A stretch of 64,000 bases of DNA from Flavobacteriales bacterium (GCA_015665275.1 JADFAL010000001.1:1-64000); one strand, 5' to 3'; positions 34,494 to 43,187 are shown, numbered from the stretch's first letter. Numbers and translations are program-made. The notes: generated from the sequence alone by a model not told the origin.

Positions 34494-34507
34494 CTACACT
34501 ACCTTTA
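34479..34507 (+). promoter_or_regulatory. promoter of subtilisin-like protease gene
   Basis: TTG (34479-34481), 18 bases, then TACCTTTA (34500-34507) is one mismatch from the TTG/TAnnTTTG consensus. It lies 20 bp before the ATG and inside the 5' part of the opposing ORF, another hint that the opposing gene starts further downstream. Confidence 0.4.
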
Positions 34508-34527
34508 TGCTTTAAATAACACTCATC

Positions 34528-36687
34528 ATGAGACTTACTATCGTCTTTCTACTGCTCGCTTTTGCCAGTAATGCGCAACTTCAGGTGTCCAACAACACCG
34601 TTGCTGATATTGCCGTAATCAATAAAGAATACAACAAGAATAATGAGCGGGTTACTGAAACCATGCGCAATCAATTTCCGATTGATAGAATTCAAGGTCA
34701 GGAATATGTAGGGCTCGTTTGTACAGTAAATGGATCATTCGACAAAGAAGAAATGCAAAGCAGGGGCATCATTGTTGGTTCCAGAATCGGTGATATTGTG
34801 AGTCTGCGCTATCCTATTCAAGATTTGAACGCCATTAATAACGAATCGTCGATTGAATATTTGAAGATGGCCGGAATGGCGAAACCCCATTTAGATAAGG
34901 TGAAAATCGGAACAAATGTAGACAGTGTTTGGCAAGGAATTAACTTACCACAGAGCTATACGGGGAAAGGTGTCATTATTGGAATTACTGATTGGGGCTT
35001 CGATTATTCATCCCCCATGTTCTATGACACATTGCTTCAAGACACACGTATTTTGGCGGCCTGGGATCAGTTCAAAAATTCAGGACCAGCACCGCAGCCT
35101 TATGGATATGGAACAGAGTACAACACTCCAACCGATATGGTTAATGTGGGCTCCGATACCGCAAATTTCTATTCATATGCAACTCATGGATCGCACGTTG
35201 CGGGAATCGCAGGAGGAAGTGGTGCCGGGTTGGATTACCGTGGAATGGCCTTTGAATCGCAGTTTTTGTTTGTGACATTTCAAATTCACGAAGCCGCAAT
35301 TCTAGATGCCTGGGAATGGATGTACGAAAAAGCACAAGCAGAAGGAAAACGTTTGGTGATTAATGGAAGTTGGGGAATTTATCACTCCAGCGCATTGGAT
35401 AATTCGGATATTTTAGCTCAAGCGATTGAGAACTATTCCAACTTGGGAGTTGTATTCGTGACCTCTGCAGGAAATAACGGAGATGTGAATTTTCATATTC
35501 AAAAGGACTTTGCGAACGATACGCTTAAAACGAAAATCAACTTTTACAATAATGCTGGCTTAAGCACTTTGTGGGGTCAAAGCATTCATATGTGGGGAGA
35601 TGTCGGAAATGATTTCTCAACCCAGTTCGTTATTACCGATGTTGCCAATAACATTGTTGCATCAACTCCTTGGTACCCGACGGTTTCTATGGCAAGTTAC
35701 ATTGATTCATTTTTGGTCCCTGGAGGAACCGATACGGTATTTTTCAATTTATCTATAGACGCGGCTTATCCTAGTAATGGCAGACCTCAAATGCGCCTAA
35801 GAGTAACCGAGCCGGTTAACGGGTATCGTGCTGGATTTCTCTCAACAGCAGCAAATGGAACCGTACATTATTGGAACTTAACAGAGCTTACTACAGATGT
35901 TGGTAACTGGGGAATGTCGTTTGGAAGCATAGGTCTAGGGTCTACAGGAGGCGACAACCAATTTGGGGTAGGAATTCCTGCTTGCGCTACCAATACAATA
36001 ACCGTGGCGGCGTATTCATCTGAGTTTTATACCACAACTGGAAACTTGGTTGGTGGGGCAGAGGCTTCATTTTCAAGTAACGGGCCACTGATGGATGGAA
36101 CCTTGAAACCCGATATTTCTGCACCAGGAGTTCAGGTAGCATCTTCCATATCATCGTATACTGATGCTACTTTCCAACAAGTGGATGAAGTGGATTTTAA
36201 TGGGCGAACGTATCCATTTGGTCGATATAGCGGAACTTCGATGTCGAGCCCAGCAGTAGCCGGAATTGCAGCTATTATTTTGGAGGCAAATCCATTCTTA
36301 TCTGCAAATCAGGTGAAGGACGTAATTATCCAAACGGCAAGAACAGACAATCATACAGGTGCAATTCCACCGCACAGCGTGAAGTGGGGATGGGGAAAAA
36401 TTAATGCGTATCAAGCGGTTTTAGCGGCCTTAGAAATTGTTGGCCAGAATGAACAGGAAATCGATTACAATTGGACCGTTTCTCCAAACCCAGCCTCAAA
36501 CACAATTTCTGTGAAGGGTATTGTAGGAACAGTTGCGGATGTACAGATTATTTCTATGTTGGGTGCTTCGGTATTTCAAGGCTCGGAGGTTTCAGCTATT
36601 GACGTTTCTGCTTTGGAATCGGGGGCTTATATCCTTCGTTTGGTTGTGGACGGAAAGGTGCAGCAAACAAAGTTTGTCAGAGAATAA
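34528..36687 (+). CDS. subtilisin-like serine protease with T9SS type-A sorting domain
   Basis: 719 residues; signal peptide ~1-16 (SNAQ). The S8 peptidase domain (~125-625) has the complete triad: Asp155 (GITDWG), His220 (THGSHVAG) and Ser571 (YSGTSMSSPAVAG), with the oxyanion-type Asn in VTSAGNNGD. Part of the middle (~330-500) is a beta-rich insertion. The last ~75 residues form a type-A sorting domain (WTVSPNPASN, GAYILRLVVDG). It should be secreted across the outer membrane and attached to or released from the surface. Substrate unknown. Confidence 0.93.
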   Translation: MRLTIVFLLLAFASNAQLQVSNNTVADIAVINKEYNKNNERVTETMRNQFPIDRIQGQEYVGLVCTVNGSFDKEEMQSRGIIVGSRIGDIVSLRYPIQDLNAINNESSIEYLKMAGMAKPHLDKVKIGTNVDSVWQGINLPQSYTGKGVIIGITDWGFDYSSPMFYDTLLQDTRILAAWDQFKNSGPAPQPYGYGTEYNTPTDMVNVGSDTANFYSYATHGSHVAGIAGGSGAGLDYRGMAFESQFLFVTFQIHEAAILDAWEWMYEKAQAEGKRLVINGSWGIYHSSALDNSDILAQAIENYSNLGVVFVTSAGNNGDVNFHIQKDFANDTLKTKINFYNNAGLSTLWGQSIHMWGDVGNDFSTQFVITDVANNIVASTPWYPTVSMASYIDSFLVPGGTDTVFFNLSIDAAYPSNGRPQMRLRVTEPVNGYRAGFLSTAANGTVHYWNLTELTTDVGNWGMSFGSIGLGSTGGDNQFGVGIPACATNTITVAAYSSEFYTTTGNLVGGAEASFSSNGPLMDGTLKPDISAPGVQVASSISSYTDATFQQVDEVDFNGRTYPFGRYSGTSMSSPAVAGIAAIILEANPFLSANQVKDVIIQTARTDNHTGAIPPHSVKWGWGKINAYQAVLAALEIVGQNEQEIDYNWTVSPNPASNTISVKGIVGTVADVQIISMLGASVFQGSEVSAIDVSALESGAYILRLVVDGKVQQTKFVRE

Positions 36688-36709
36688 TTTTGGTTTCGCT
36701 CTTGAAACG

Positions 36710-36746
36710 AAAAAAGGCCGATCGTTGAGATGCGGCCTTTCTTTAT
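36710..36746. terminator. bidirectional terminator
   Basis: AAAGGCCG and CGGCCTTT form a perfect 8-bp stem around a 12-base loop. A-runs lie on the left and T-rich sequence on the right, so it can serve both the protease gene and the opposing small lipoprotein gene. Confidence 0.75.
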
Positions 36747-36763
36747 GTAGGTTGTTTGTAAAT

Positions 36764-36955
36764 TCAATTACCGTGCTTCACACGTTTGCTTTTCTTGACT
36801 TTGTGCTTCGGCTTCTGGAATTCTTTCTGTTGTTTTTTCTTCATTTTCGTATTAGACACGCCGTGGTATCCATTTCCGGCCGCATTAGAAGCACCGCAAC
36901 TTACGAAGGCCAATGAAGTAACAATTGCTAGGGAGATGATGACTACTTTTTTCAT
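36764..36955 (-). CDS. small lysine-rich lipoprotein
   Basis: 63 residues. The N-terminus is a clear lipoprotein signal with Cys20 (LAFVSC). The mature 44 residues are strongly basic (KMKKKQQKE, KPKHKVKKSKRVKH) and probably disordered. A bidirectional terminator lies directly downstream, which supports a real transcript. Function unknown; similar basic mini-lipoproteins are common in Flavobacteriales. Confidence 0.7.
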   Translation of the reverse strand: MKKVVIISLAIVTSLAFVSCGASNAAGNGYHGVSNTKMKKKQQKEFQKPKHKVKKSKRVKHGN

Positions 36956-37069
36956 TTTCTAGTTTTTGGAGATAAGATTTTTTAAGAAGAGAAACCCATT
37001 AAGGAGACGAGTATCTGTATTAACTGCAACGATAAGGAAATTTAATTATTGTATTATGCCTGCATAACT

Positions 37070-37381
37070 TTATAGACTACTTTCTGCAAATACTTCGAAA
37101 TGATCCACAAGTCCAGGGAAGTCAACAAGGAATTGACGATCATTTTGGTAGCCGACGGCCTCCGCGAATTTTTGGCCAGTAAACCTTTTGATGGATGATA
37201 GGTCTTTCCAAAAAGTAAGAAGTTTGAAATCGGTGTATTCGCCATCCAACTTTTTAAGAAACACATGTTTCACATAACCTTCGGTCGCTGAATAACCCGG
37301 AATATAGCGTTCTTCAATGAGTTTCGTGTAAATATTAGCATGAGCGTTTGTTGTTCTTCCCTCCCAAGTTCGTACAATCAT
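37070..37381 (-). CDS. antibiotic biosynthesis monooxygenase-like (ABM fold) protein
   Basis: 103 residues with the ABM/dimeric alpha-beta-barrel pattern: MIVRTWEGRT at the start, a GYVKHVFLKK strand, then FKLLTFWKDLSSIKRFTG. Proteins of this fold include small monooxygenases and haem-degrading enzymes, but many have no known substrate. It lies 11 bp downstream of nnr and is probably co-transcribed with it. Confidence 0.75.
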   Translation of the reverse strand: MIVRTWEGRTTNAHANIYTKLIEERYIPGYSATEGYVKHVFLKKLDGEYTDFKLLTFWKDLSSIKRFTGQKFAEAVGYQNDRQFLVDFPGLVDHFEVFAESSL

Positions 37382-37392
37382 AGTATTTGTTT

Positions 37393-38886
37393 TTAATTCT
37401 CACGGAACGCTTTTGGTAAATAGTCAATCAAATCAAGTGCTTTCATAGCCTCCATACCAATATCTTCAGCGCACAAGTCGCCAGCCAGACCATGGAGGTA
37501 GCATCCAATTAGTGCAGCATTCTCTGAAGAGTAACCACGAGCCATGAGTCCGGTAAGTAACCCAGTAAGTACATCTCCACTTCCGCCTTTGGCCATTCCG
37601 GGATTGCCCGAACTGTTGAAGTATACATTTCCGTCTGGCAGTGCAATGGAAGAGTGCCGTCCTTTTAAAAGAATGATCAATTTATAATTCAACGCTTTTT
37701 CTCGAAGTCGTTCCAATTGTTCATGACTGTTCCGCGTGGCTCCAAACAAACGTTCGAACTCTTTTGGGTGCGGCGTAAGTACGGACCCTTTTGGTAGTTG
37801 AGTCAGGTCGGACTCCGAAAGCAAGTTCAAGGCATCAGCATCTATGACCATTGGAGCGTTTGCATTGCGCACAACATCGAGAAGTACATCTTTCGTTGAT
37901 TTGTTTTGACCAATCCCCGGACCGACCCCAATGGAGCTGTATTTTTTCATATCAGGAACTGCATTAATATGATCATTACCAATGGTAAGGCACATTGCTT
38001 CAGGACATGTTGATTGTAAAATGGAACACCCGACTTCAGGAACCATAATAGTCGTGAGTCCGGCCCCTGATCGAAGACAAGCGCTTGTTGCTAAAACTGC
38101 GGCACCCATCATTCCCTTGGACCCACAAATCAACCCGGCGTGACCGTACGTTCCTTTATGACTCTGCGCAGACCGAGGCTTCAATAATGATTGGATTGTG
38201 CTTTTGTCGATGAGAAACTCTTGGGTGGTTAGGGAAGTAATAAAACCTGCGTCCAGACCAATATCTAAAACATCCCATTGCCCTACCACATTGGCATATT
38301 CGGGGAAAAGAAAATTCAGTTTTGGCGATTGAAAAGTAAAAGTGCAATCGGCATGAATAATCCGGTCGAGATGTTCGCTGCAATTACCTCGGTCGTAGAG
38401 GCCAGAAGGTAAATCGACACTGCATACCAACTCGGAAGTCTGGTTGATTTTCACAACAACCTCACTTAGCAACCCCTCCAAAGGGCGAGAGATGCCCGTT
38501 CCTACCAGCGCGTCAATAATTATTGGGTGTAAACGGCTTGGAAATTCAGAGGCGTTTTCAATTCGTTGAATGTTGATCCCGAGTTCCCTTAATCTATTTT
38601 GATTTGTTCGATTGTCTGGGCTCACCTTCTCTGAGAATGGAACCAAAAAGCAATTTACCTCCCATCCTTTTTCATGCAACAGCCGAGCGATAACAAATCC
38701 ATCGCCACCATTATTTCCAGTTCCGCAGAAAATAGAGGTGCGTTTTTCTAGTGAAGAGAAATTTTTTAAAAACGAATGGACAAATGCGGCACTTGCTCGT
38801 TCCATTAAATCAATAGATGGAATCGGTTCGTTTGCAATGGTGTATGCATCGCACTCCCTAATTTGTTGTGAAGTAAGAATTTTCAT
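37393..38886 (-). CDS. nnr: bifunctional NAD(P)H-hydrate epimerase / ADP-dependent dehydratase
   Basis: 497 residues from the ATG at 38886; a start seven codons earlier is open but lacks support. The N-terminal YjeF epimerase domain (~1-215) has GTGNNGGDGFVIAR and VDLPSGLYD. The C-terminal carbohydrate-kinase-like dehydratase (~225-497) has ADALNLL, LTPHPKEFERLF and the catalytic GNPGMAKGGSGDVLTG. Together they repair hydrated NADH and NADPH in the cytosol. The fused form is the common bacterial arrangement. Confidence 0.95.
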   Translation of the reverse strand: MKILTSQQIRECDAYTIANEPIPSIDLMERASAAFVHSFLKNFSSLEKRTSIFCGTGNNGGDGFVIARLLHEKGWEVNCFLVPFSEKVSPDNRTNQNRLRELGINIQRIENASEFPSRLHPIIIDALVGTGISRPLEGLLSEVVVKINQTSELVCSVDLPSGLYDRGNCSEHLDRIIHADCTFTFQSPKLNFLFPEYANVVGQWDVLDIGLDAGFITSLTTQEFLIDKSTIQSLLKPRSAQSHKGTYGHAGLICGSKGMMGAAVLATSACLRSGAGLTTIMVPEVGCSILQSTCPEAMCLTIGNDHINAVPDMKKYSSIGVGPGIGQNKSTKDVLLDVVRNANAPMVIDADALNLLSESDLTQLPKGSVLTPHPKEFERLFGATRNSHEQLERLREKALNYKLIILLKGRHSSIALPDGNVYFNSSGNPGMAKGGSGDVLTGLLTGLMARGYSSENAALIGCYLHGLAGDLCAEDIGMEAMKALDLIDYLPKAFREN

Positions 38887-38909
38887 AGATAAAAACAGTA
38901 ATACCAATA

Positions 38910-39310
38910 CTAACTGAATAAATCAAGAAATCCCTCCAAAATGACTACAACAAAATCGAAAAATACCAAACGGTTGGTTGTTCTTTCGAAATTGTCTTTG
39001 CTTTCAGACGCTCTTTTTTCACCTCTTGTTTTTCCCTTTGCAGACTTTCGGTTGACCGTACCTCTTCTGCGATTCTCTCGCCGTTCAAACTTCTCTTTAT
39101 GAGCAGCAGTCTTTCCAAGGATGTAATGATCGTAAAGCTTGTCATATTTCACTTTACTAAATGGGTCGCCAATGACGGTGTAGGCTTCATTAAGTTCAAT
39201 AAAATGAATTGGATCAACACCTGGGCTAGCATCCGGATGCCTTTCTTTTGCCAGTTTTCGCGAATTCCAACGGACCTGTCAACCTCTAATATTTTGTAGT
39301 AATCCTTCAA
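38910..39310 (-). pseudogene. J-domain (DnaJ-like) gene, frame-disrupted
   Basis: Read on the minus strand, the region from 39310 gives KDYYKILEVDR, a normal J-domain start. In another frame, beginning after a TGA near 39279, it gives VRWNSRKLAKERHPD, with the diagnostic HPD motif, then DPIHFIELNEAYTVIGDP and a basic tail ending in a short hydrophobic stretch (stop at 38910). The two parts are one J domain. Between LEVD and the second helix about six or seven residues are missing and the frame is lost. No ATG is available for the intact first part (TTG at 39310). Either a decaying co-chaperone gene or an assembly error. Confidence 0.65.
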
Positions 39311-39320
39311 AATTCCAAAA

Positions 39321-39355
39321 TCAAAAAAGGCGGTACACTCAAATGCACCGCCTTT
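39321..39355 (-). terminator. intrinsic terminator after tandem lipoprotein genes
   Basis: On the minus strand a perfect 9-bp stem, AAAGGCGGT with ACCGCCTTT, closes a 12-base loop and is followed by TTTTGATT. It shares ACACTCAAATG (plus strand) with the terminator at 12329. Confidence 0.75.
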
Positions 39356-39372
39356 CCTGATTATACAACAAT

Positions 39373-39744
39373 CTAGTTGATGAAAACGACTTCTTCAGTC
39401 GTCGTTTCCTGTTCAACCTTAATAATTCCTTGACCTATAAGTCCACTTTTCTCAGCATCAATGTTCAAAACGGCAACACCCGCCTGACCCAACTGATACA
39501 CTTCATTGAAGTTGAAAATGGCCTCTCCAGCTGAATTTGTGTACGCAGTATCGTACAACACAACGCTGGATGCTTGATTTGTCGTTGACTGTCCGTAAAC
39601 AATCACACGTGCATTATAAACCGGCTGATTGTTGGCATCACGTACCAAAATCTTCGCGATAGTATCTTCTTTCTTTCTACATGAAACTGAGATTGTTCCA
39701 ACAAACAAAATCAACAATGCAAATATTATATAGCGTCCTTTCAT
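39373..39744 (-). CDS. small lipoprotein with Ig-like domain, copy B
   Basis: 123 residues, lipobox at Cys22 (SVSC). The mature part is a single beta-sandwich-like domain: IAKILVRDANNQPVYNARVIVYG, YTNSAGEAIFNF. This is the carboxypeptidase-regulatory/Big_1-like pattern. It is a paralogue of the gene 10 bp upstream in the same direction. Probably a surface lipoprotein of unknown role. Confidence 0.78.
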   Translation of the reverse strand: MKGRYIIFALLILFVGTISVSCRKKEDTIAKILVRDANNQPVYNARVIVYGQSTTNQASSVVLYDTAYTNSAGEAIFNFNEVYQLGQAGVAVLNIDAEKSGLIGQGIIKVEQETTTEEVVFIN

Positions 39745-39754
39745 AGTCTTATTT

Positions 39755-40129
39755 TTAGTTTGGTAGGAAAATCGTTTCTACCGCAGTCGTATGTACGCGA
39801 CTTCTAATATAACCTGTAGCTTCCTTGGTAGCCGTCTTCGCGATAATATCGAAATATGCTACTGGGTTGTCTTCAGCACCAGCCGCTTCATAGTATGCGC
39901 GCATACTGAAATATGCAAAACCAGAGTTATTGGTTACAACGGTATCAACCCATGACATTGTCTCAGGGTTCGAGTTTACATCACCAATAATAATGACTTT
40001 TGCACCCTCAACCAACTCGTTGCTGGCAGAACGAACAAATACTTTGATAACTGATGGATTGTCGTTTTTACACGCGGTAAAGAGACCGAGCGAAACAAAA
40101 AGCAATCCTATAATTAGTAATTTTTTCAT
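39755..40129 (-). CDS. small lipoprotein with Ig-like domain, copy A
   Basis: 124 residues, lipobox at Cys20 (LFTAC). VIKVFVRSASNELVEGAKVIIIG and VTNNSGFAYFSM align with copy B at the same spacing, so the two arose by tandem duplication. It has a good promoter (CAAAGATA complement at 40166) and shares the terminator after copy B. Confidence 0.78.
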   Translation of the reverse strand: MKKLLIIGLLFVSLGLFTACKNDNPSVIKVFVRSASNELVEGAKVIIIGDVNSNPETMSWVDTVVTNNSGFAYFSMRAYYEAAGAEDNPVAYFDIIAKTATKEATGYIRSRVHTTAVETIFLPN

Positions 40130-40165
40130 AAAAATCTTGCGCTAATCCTCATAAACAGAGCCGTT

Positions 40166-40173
40166 CAAAGATA
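40166..40173 (-). promoter_or_regulatory. -7 box of tandem lipoprotein operon
   Basis: The minus strand reads TATCTTTG, the best-known form of the TAnnTTTG box, 36 bp before the ATG at 40129. The expected TTG -33 element is not clear. Confidence 0.5.
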
Positions 40174-40338
40174 ATCTATTTCGATTAAAAAGAGAACTTT
40201 ACCCCTTTAATTCTTAACTTCGTACGCCTTATTGAACGGTTTTGTTTCAATTTATAACAAGTTTACCTATTAAAAAGTTACAATGACCACTCTAAGTACT
40301 GAAACGAAGGTTCTTAGAAAAGGTTGGATTAAGTGCTG

Positions 40339-41370
40339 ATGAAAGAGAAAGTGGAACAATTAAAAGCTGAAATCGATCAATTTGAAATCGATTCGGCCGA
40401 AGCAATGGAAAAGTTTCGAATTGCCTATTTGGGATCCAAAGGAGCTATCAAAGATTTATTTTCCGATTTAAAGCAAGTACCGAACGAAGAAAAGCGTGAG
40501 GCCGGACAGCTTGTAAATGGGCTGCGACAATTTGCGCAAGAAAAACTAGATTCTCAAAAGGATGCACTTTCGAATTCGGAAGAAAGTTCGAAGGGAATTG
40601 ATGTGACACGTCCAGGCGATGGAATAATCATTGGAAGCCGTCACCCGTTATCATTGGTACGATCAGAAATCATTGAAATCTTTTCTCGCGTTGGATTTAC
40701 CGTTTCTGAAGGACCGGAAATAGAAAACGATTGGCATAACTTCTCAGCATTGAATTTCCCACCGGAGCATCCTGCGAGAGATATGCAGGACACTTTCTTT
40801 ATCGAAAAGGGAGATACACCGGAATCAGAAATGGCTTTGAGAACGCACACTTCGTCTGTTCAGGTGCGCGTAATGGAAACGTCAGAACCACCAATTCGCA
40901 CTATTTCACCCGGACGTGTATATCGAAATGAAGCAATTTCTGCTCGTGCGCATTGTTTCTTCCATCAGGTAGAAGGATTGTATATCGATACAGATGTTTC
41001 TTTCGCGGATTTAAAGCAGACTTTGCTGTACTTCGCTCAGGAAATGTTTGGAGATAAAGCAGAGATTCGTTTGCGCCCATCGTATTTTCCATTCACAGAG
41101 CCGAGTGCTGAAGTAGATGTTTCTTGTACTATCTGTAGCGGAAAAGGATGTAATGTATGCAAGTACACTGGGTGGTTGGAAATTTTAGGATGTGGAATGG
41201 TAGATCCAAATGTTTTGGAGGCTAGCAATATCGATCCGGAAAAATACTCTGGTTTCGCTTTCGGAATGGGAGTGGAACGCATCGCTCAATTAAAATACCG
41301 TGTCAACGATTTACGTTTGTATTCAGAGAACGATGTAAGGTTCTTGAAACAGTTTACGTCAGGAATGTAA
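40339..41370 (+). CDS. pheS: phenylalanyl-tRNA synthetase alpha subunit
   Basis: 343 residues from the ATG at 40339; a GTG two codons earlier is in frame but less likely. N-terminal coiled-coil (~1-85) for tRNA contact. The class II catalytic core has motif 2 (PGRVYRNEAISARAH, FFHQVEGLYID) and motif 3 (GFAFGMGVERIAQLKY). It charges tRNA-Phe as an alpha2-beta2 enzyme; pheT is not in this window. The two genes after it (ytxJ, glutaminyl cyclase) are 1 bp apart or overlapping, so all three probably form one transcript. Confidence 0.97.
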   Translation: MKEKVEQLKAEIDQFEIDSAEAMEKFRIAYLGSKGAIKDLFSDLKQVPNEEKREAGQLVNGLRQFAQEKLDSQKDALSNSEESSKGIDVTRPGDGIIIGSRHPLSLVRSEIIEIFSRVGFTVSEGPEIENDWHNFSALNFPPEHPARDMQDTFFIEKGDTPESEMALRTHTSSVQVRVMETSEPPIRTISPGRVYRNEAISARAHCFFHQVEGLYIDTDVSFADLKQTLLYFAQEMFGDKAEIRLRPSYFPFTEPSAEVDVSCTICSGKGCNVCKYTGWLEILGCGMVDPNVLEASNIDPEKYSGFAFGMGVERIAQLKYRVNDLRLYSENDVRFLKQFTSGM

Positions 41371-41371
41371 T

Positions 41372-41737
41372 ATGGGACTATTTTCATTTTCTAATAAGAA
41401 ACGATTACCATGGACGGATGTCTCGTCTGTGGATCAATTGCACGAAGTATTGGAATCAGCAAAAGACAAGCCGGTACTGTTGTTCAAGCATAGTACGCGA
41501 TGTAGCATTTCATCCATGGCGCTGCACTCGTTCGAAAACGAATGGGACGAAGAGAATGAACGTTGTGCGCTCTACTTTGTAGACTTACTTAGATATCGTG
41601 ATGTATCAAGTGCAATTGCTGAGGAAACCGGCGTCATACATCAATCTCCGCAAGCTATTTTATTTAACGGAGCTGAGGTAATCTACCACGCTTCGCATTC
41701 AGGAATTGATGCACGTGCGATTGAAAAACTAGTGTAA
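41372..41737 (+). CDS. ytxJ: bacillithiol-system redox protein YtxJ
   Basis: 121-residue thioredoxin-fold protein of the YtxJ/DUF2847 family with the signature KHSTRCSISSMA. The single active-site cysteine is Cys44. YtxJ is thought to reduce bacillithiol-protein mixed disulfides in the cytosol, so its presence suggests bacillithiol as the low-molecular-weight thiol. The start is one base after the pheS stop, and its stop codon overlaps the next ATG by one base. Confidence 0.92.
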   Translation: MGLFSFSNKKRLPWTDVSSVDQLHEVLESAKDKPVLLFKHSTRCSISSMALHSFENEWDEENERCALYFVDLLRYRDVSSAIAEETGVIHQSPQAILFNGAEVIYHASHSGIDARAIEKLV

Positions 41738-42864
41738 TGAACCCAAACGCAAAGAAATATATTGTCATAACATTGATTGTTCTGGTAGGAGGAGCCTTGT
41801 TGATTGGACCTCTTATACGGAGTAACCCAGACACTCCAGATCCGGGATCAATCAAGAGGCCGGTTGATATTAAGCTTCCGGCGGAATTCGGTTTCGATCA
41901 AAATTTGGCAGCGATTACCGGAGTTACGCAAAATGTAGAAATTCAAGTAAACCAGAAAGATATTGCTTCTATGGAAGTCGATTTTGACGGAACCATTATT
42001 CAGAAATGGGACGATCCTACAGGCAATGTTTCCTTTCCGTTTTCTGCAACTATTCTGGACACGTACCCGATAAAGTTGACTGTAACATTGAAGGATGGAA
42101 GTCAAACTACCGATGAGCGATTGGTCCGTGTAGTTTCTGACATTCCACCTACGTATCTTCGTGCCGAAATAATAGGAAATCCACTGCCGCATGATGCCAA
42201 CAGTTTTACGCAAGGATTAGAGTTTAAGGACGGCCGCCTTTACGAAGGTGTTGGACTTTACGGGGAATCTCGAATTTTGGAAGTCAACCTGCAGTCTGGA
42301 GAAATCCTGCGAAAATTAGGGTTGGATGCCAGTCATTTTGGAGAGGGGATTACCCTTCTTGGAGACAAGTTATACCAATTGACCTGGCAAAAAGGTAAGT
42401 GTTTGGTGTATGATTATTCCTTAAACTCCGATAGTTTTACTTTGCTCGATGAGAAAGCGTATGAAGGTGAAGGCTGGGGGTTGTGCAATAATGGATCTGA
42501 ATTGATCTTATCAAATGGATCTGAAAAAATCCAATTTATCGATCCAGAAACCTTTGAAGTGAAGCGTACAATTCAGGTATTCAGTGACGAAGGTCCTTTC
42601 ACGCAGTTGAACGAGTTGGAGTTCATCGACGGTAAAATCTATGCAAACATTTATCAGATGAATGCTGTGGTTGCCATCGATCCAGCAACCGGGAAAGTTG
42701 TAGAGATAATTGATTGCAGTCAGTTGTCAGCTCGAGGAGGTGCAGCAGTTGGCAAAGAATTGAACGGAATTGCTAAGGATGACACAACGGGAAAGGTGTA
42801 TATGACCGGAAAGAAATGGTCGATGCTGTTTCAAGTTCAATTTGTTCCTGCCCCCAATTCTTAA
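41737..42864 (+). CDS. glutaminyl-peptide cyclotransferase (plant/bacterial type)
   Basis: 375 residues. A membrane anchor or signal (~8-27) and an Ig-like linker (~45-150) precede a five-bladed-propeller Glu_cyclase_2 domain (~155-370) with ANSFTQGLEFKDGRLYEGVGLYGES and FTQLNELEFIDGKIYANIY, typical of type-I glutamine cyclotransferases. These convert N-terminal Gln to pyroglutamate; T9SS cargo in this phylum often carries N-terminal pyroglutamate after signal cleavage before Gln, and several cargo proteins here are predicted to expose Gln. Envelope location fits. Confidence 0.9.
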   Translation: MNPNAKKYIVITLIVLVGGALLIGPLIRSNPDTPDPGSIKRPVDIKLPAEFGFDQNLAAITGVTQNVEIQVNQKDIASMEVDFDGTIIQKWDDPTGNVSFPFSATILDTYPIKLTVTLKDGSQTTDERLVRVVSDIPPTYLRAEIIGNPLPHDANSFTQGLEFKDGRLYEGVGLYGESRILEVNLQSGEILRKLGLDASHFGEGITLLGDKLYQLTWQKGKCLVYDYSLNSDSFTLLDEKAYEGEGWGLCNNGSELILSNGSEKIQFIDPETFEVKRTIQVFSDEGPFTQLNELEFIDGKIYANIYQMNAVVAIDPATGKVVEIIDCSQLSARGGAAVGKELNGIAKDDTTGKVYMTGKKWSMLFQVQFVPAPNS

Positions 42865-43184
42865 TTTACAAAACCGTATTCACGTTCTACTTTCGCCACT
42901 CTAACCTGATACGCTTTGTACCATTTTGATTTACCGGTTTCTTGCGCTACTTTATGCGCAGCATTTTGTTTCCAATGAAGAATGCTTTCTTCGTTCTTCC
43001 AATAGGAAACCGTGATTTCAAAGTTGTCCCCAGCGGACTCCATTCCAAGATACCCAGGAGACTCTTTAGCCAACTCGTGCATGCGTTGGACCGTTTCTCC
43101 TTAACCCTCTTGAACTTCTGAAGCAATAGCAGTAAATACCACAGCGTAGTATGGAGGTTGAGGTGTTTTAGCAATGTTTCCCAT
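42861..43184 (-). pseudogene. ABM-fold monooxygenase-like gene interrupted by in-frame TAA
   Basis: An ATG at 43184 opens an ABM-type frame (MGNIAKTPQPPYYAVVF). At codon 28 (43101-43103) a TAA replaces the aromatic residue expected in EGYGETVQRMHELA; the frame then continues without other stops through MHELAKESPGYLGM to the end at 42861 (107 codons before the final stop). Restart at Met 43082 would give 73 residues lacking the first strand. Either a recently disabled gene or a base-call error. The intact length matches YqjZ-like ABM proteins. Confidence 0.65.
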
Positions 43185-43187
43185 TCG

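Noticed and set aside
37054-37266. 70-residue minus-strand ORF overlapping the ABM-like gene
   Set aside because: Alternative frame of the ABM gene without motifs.
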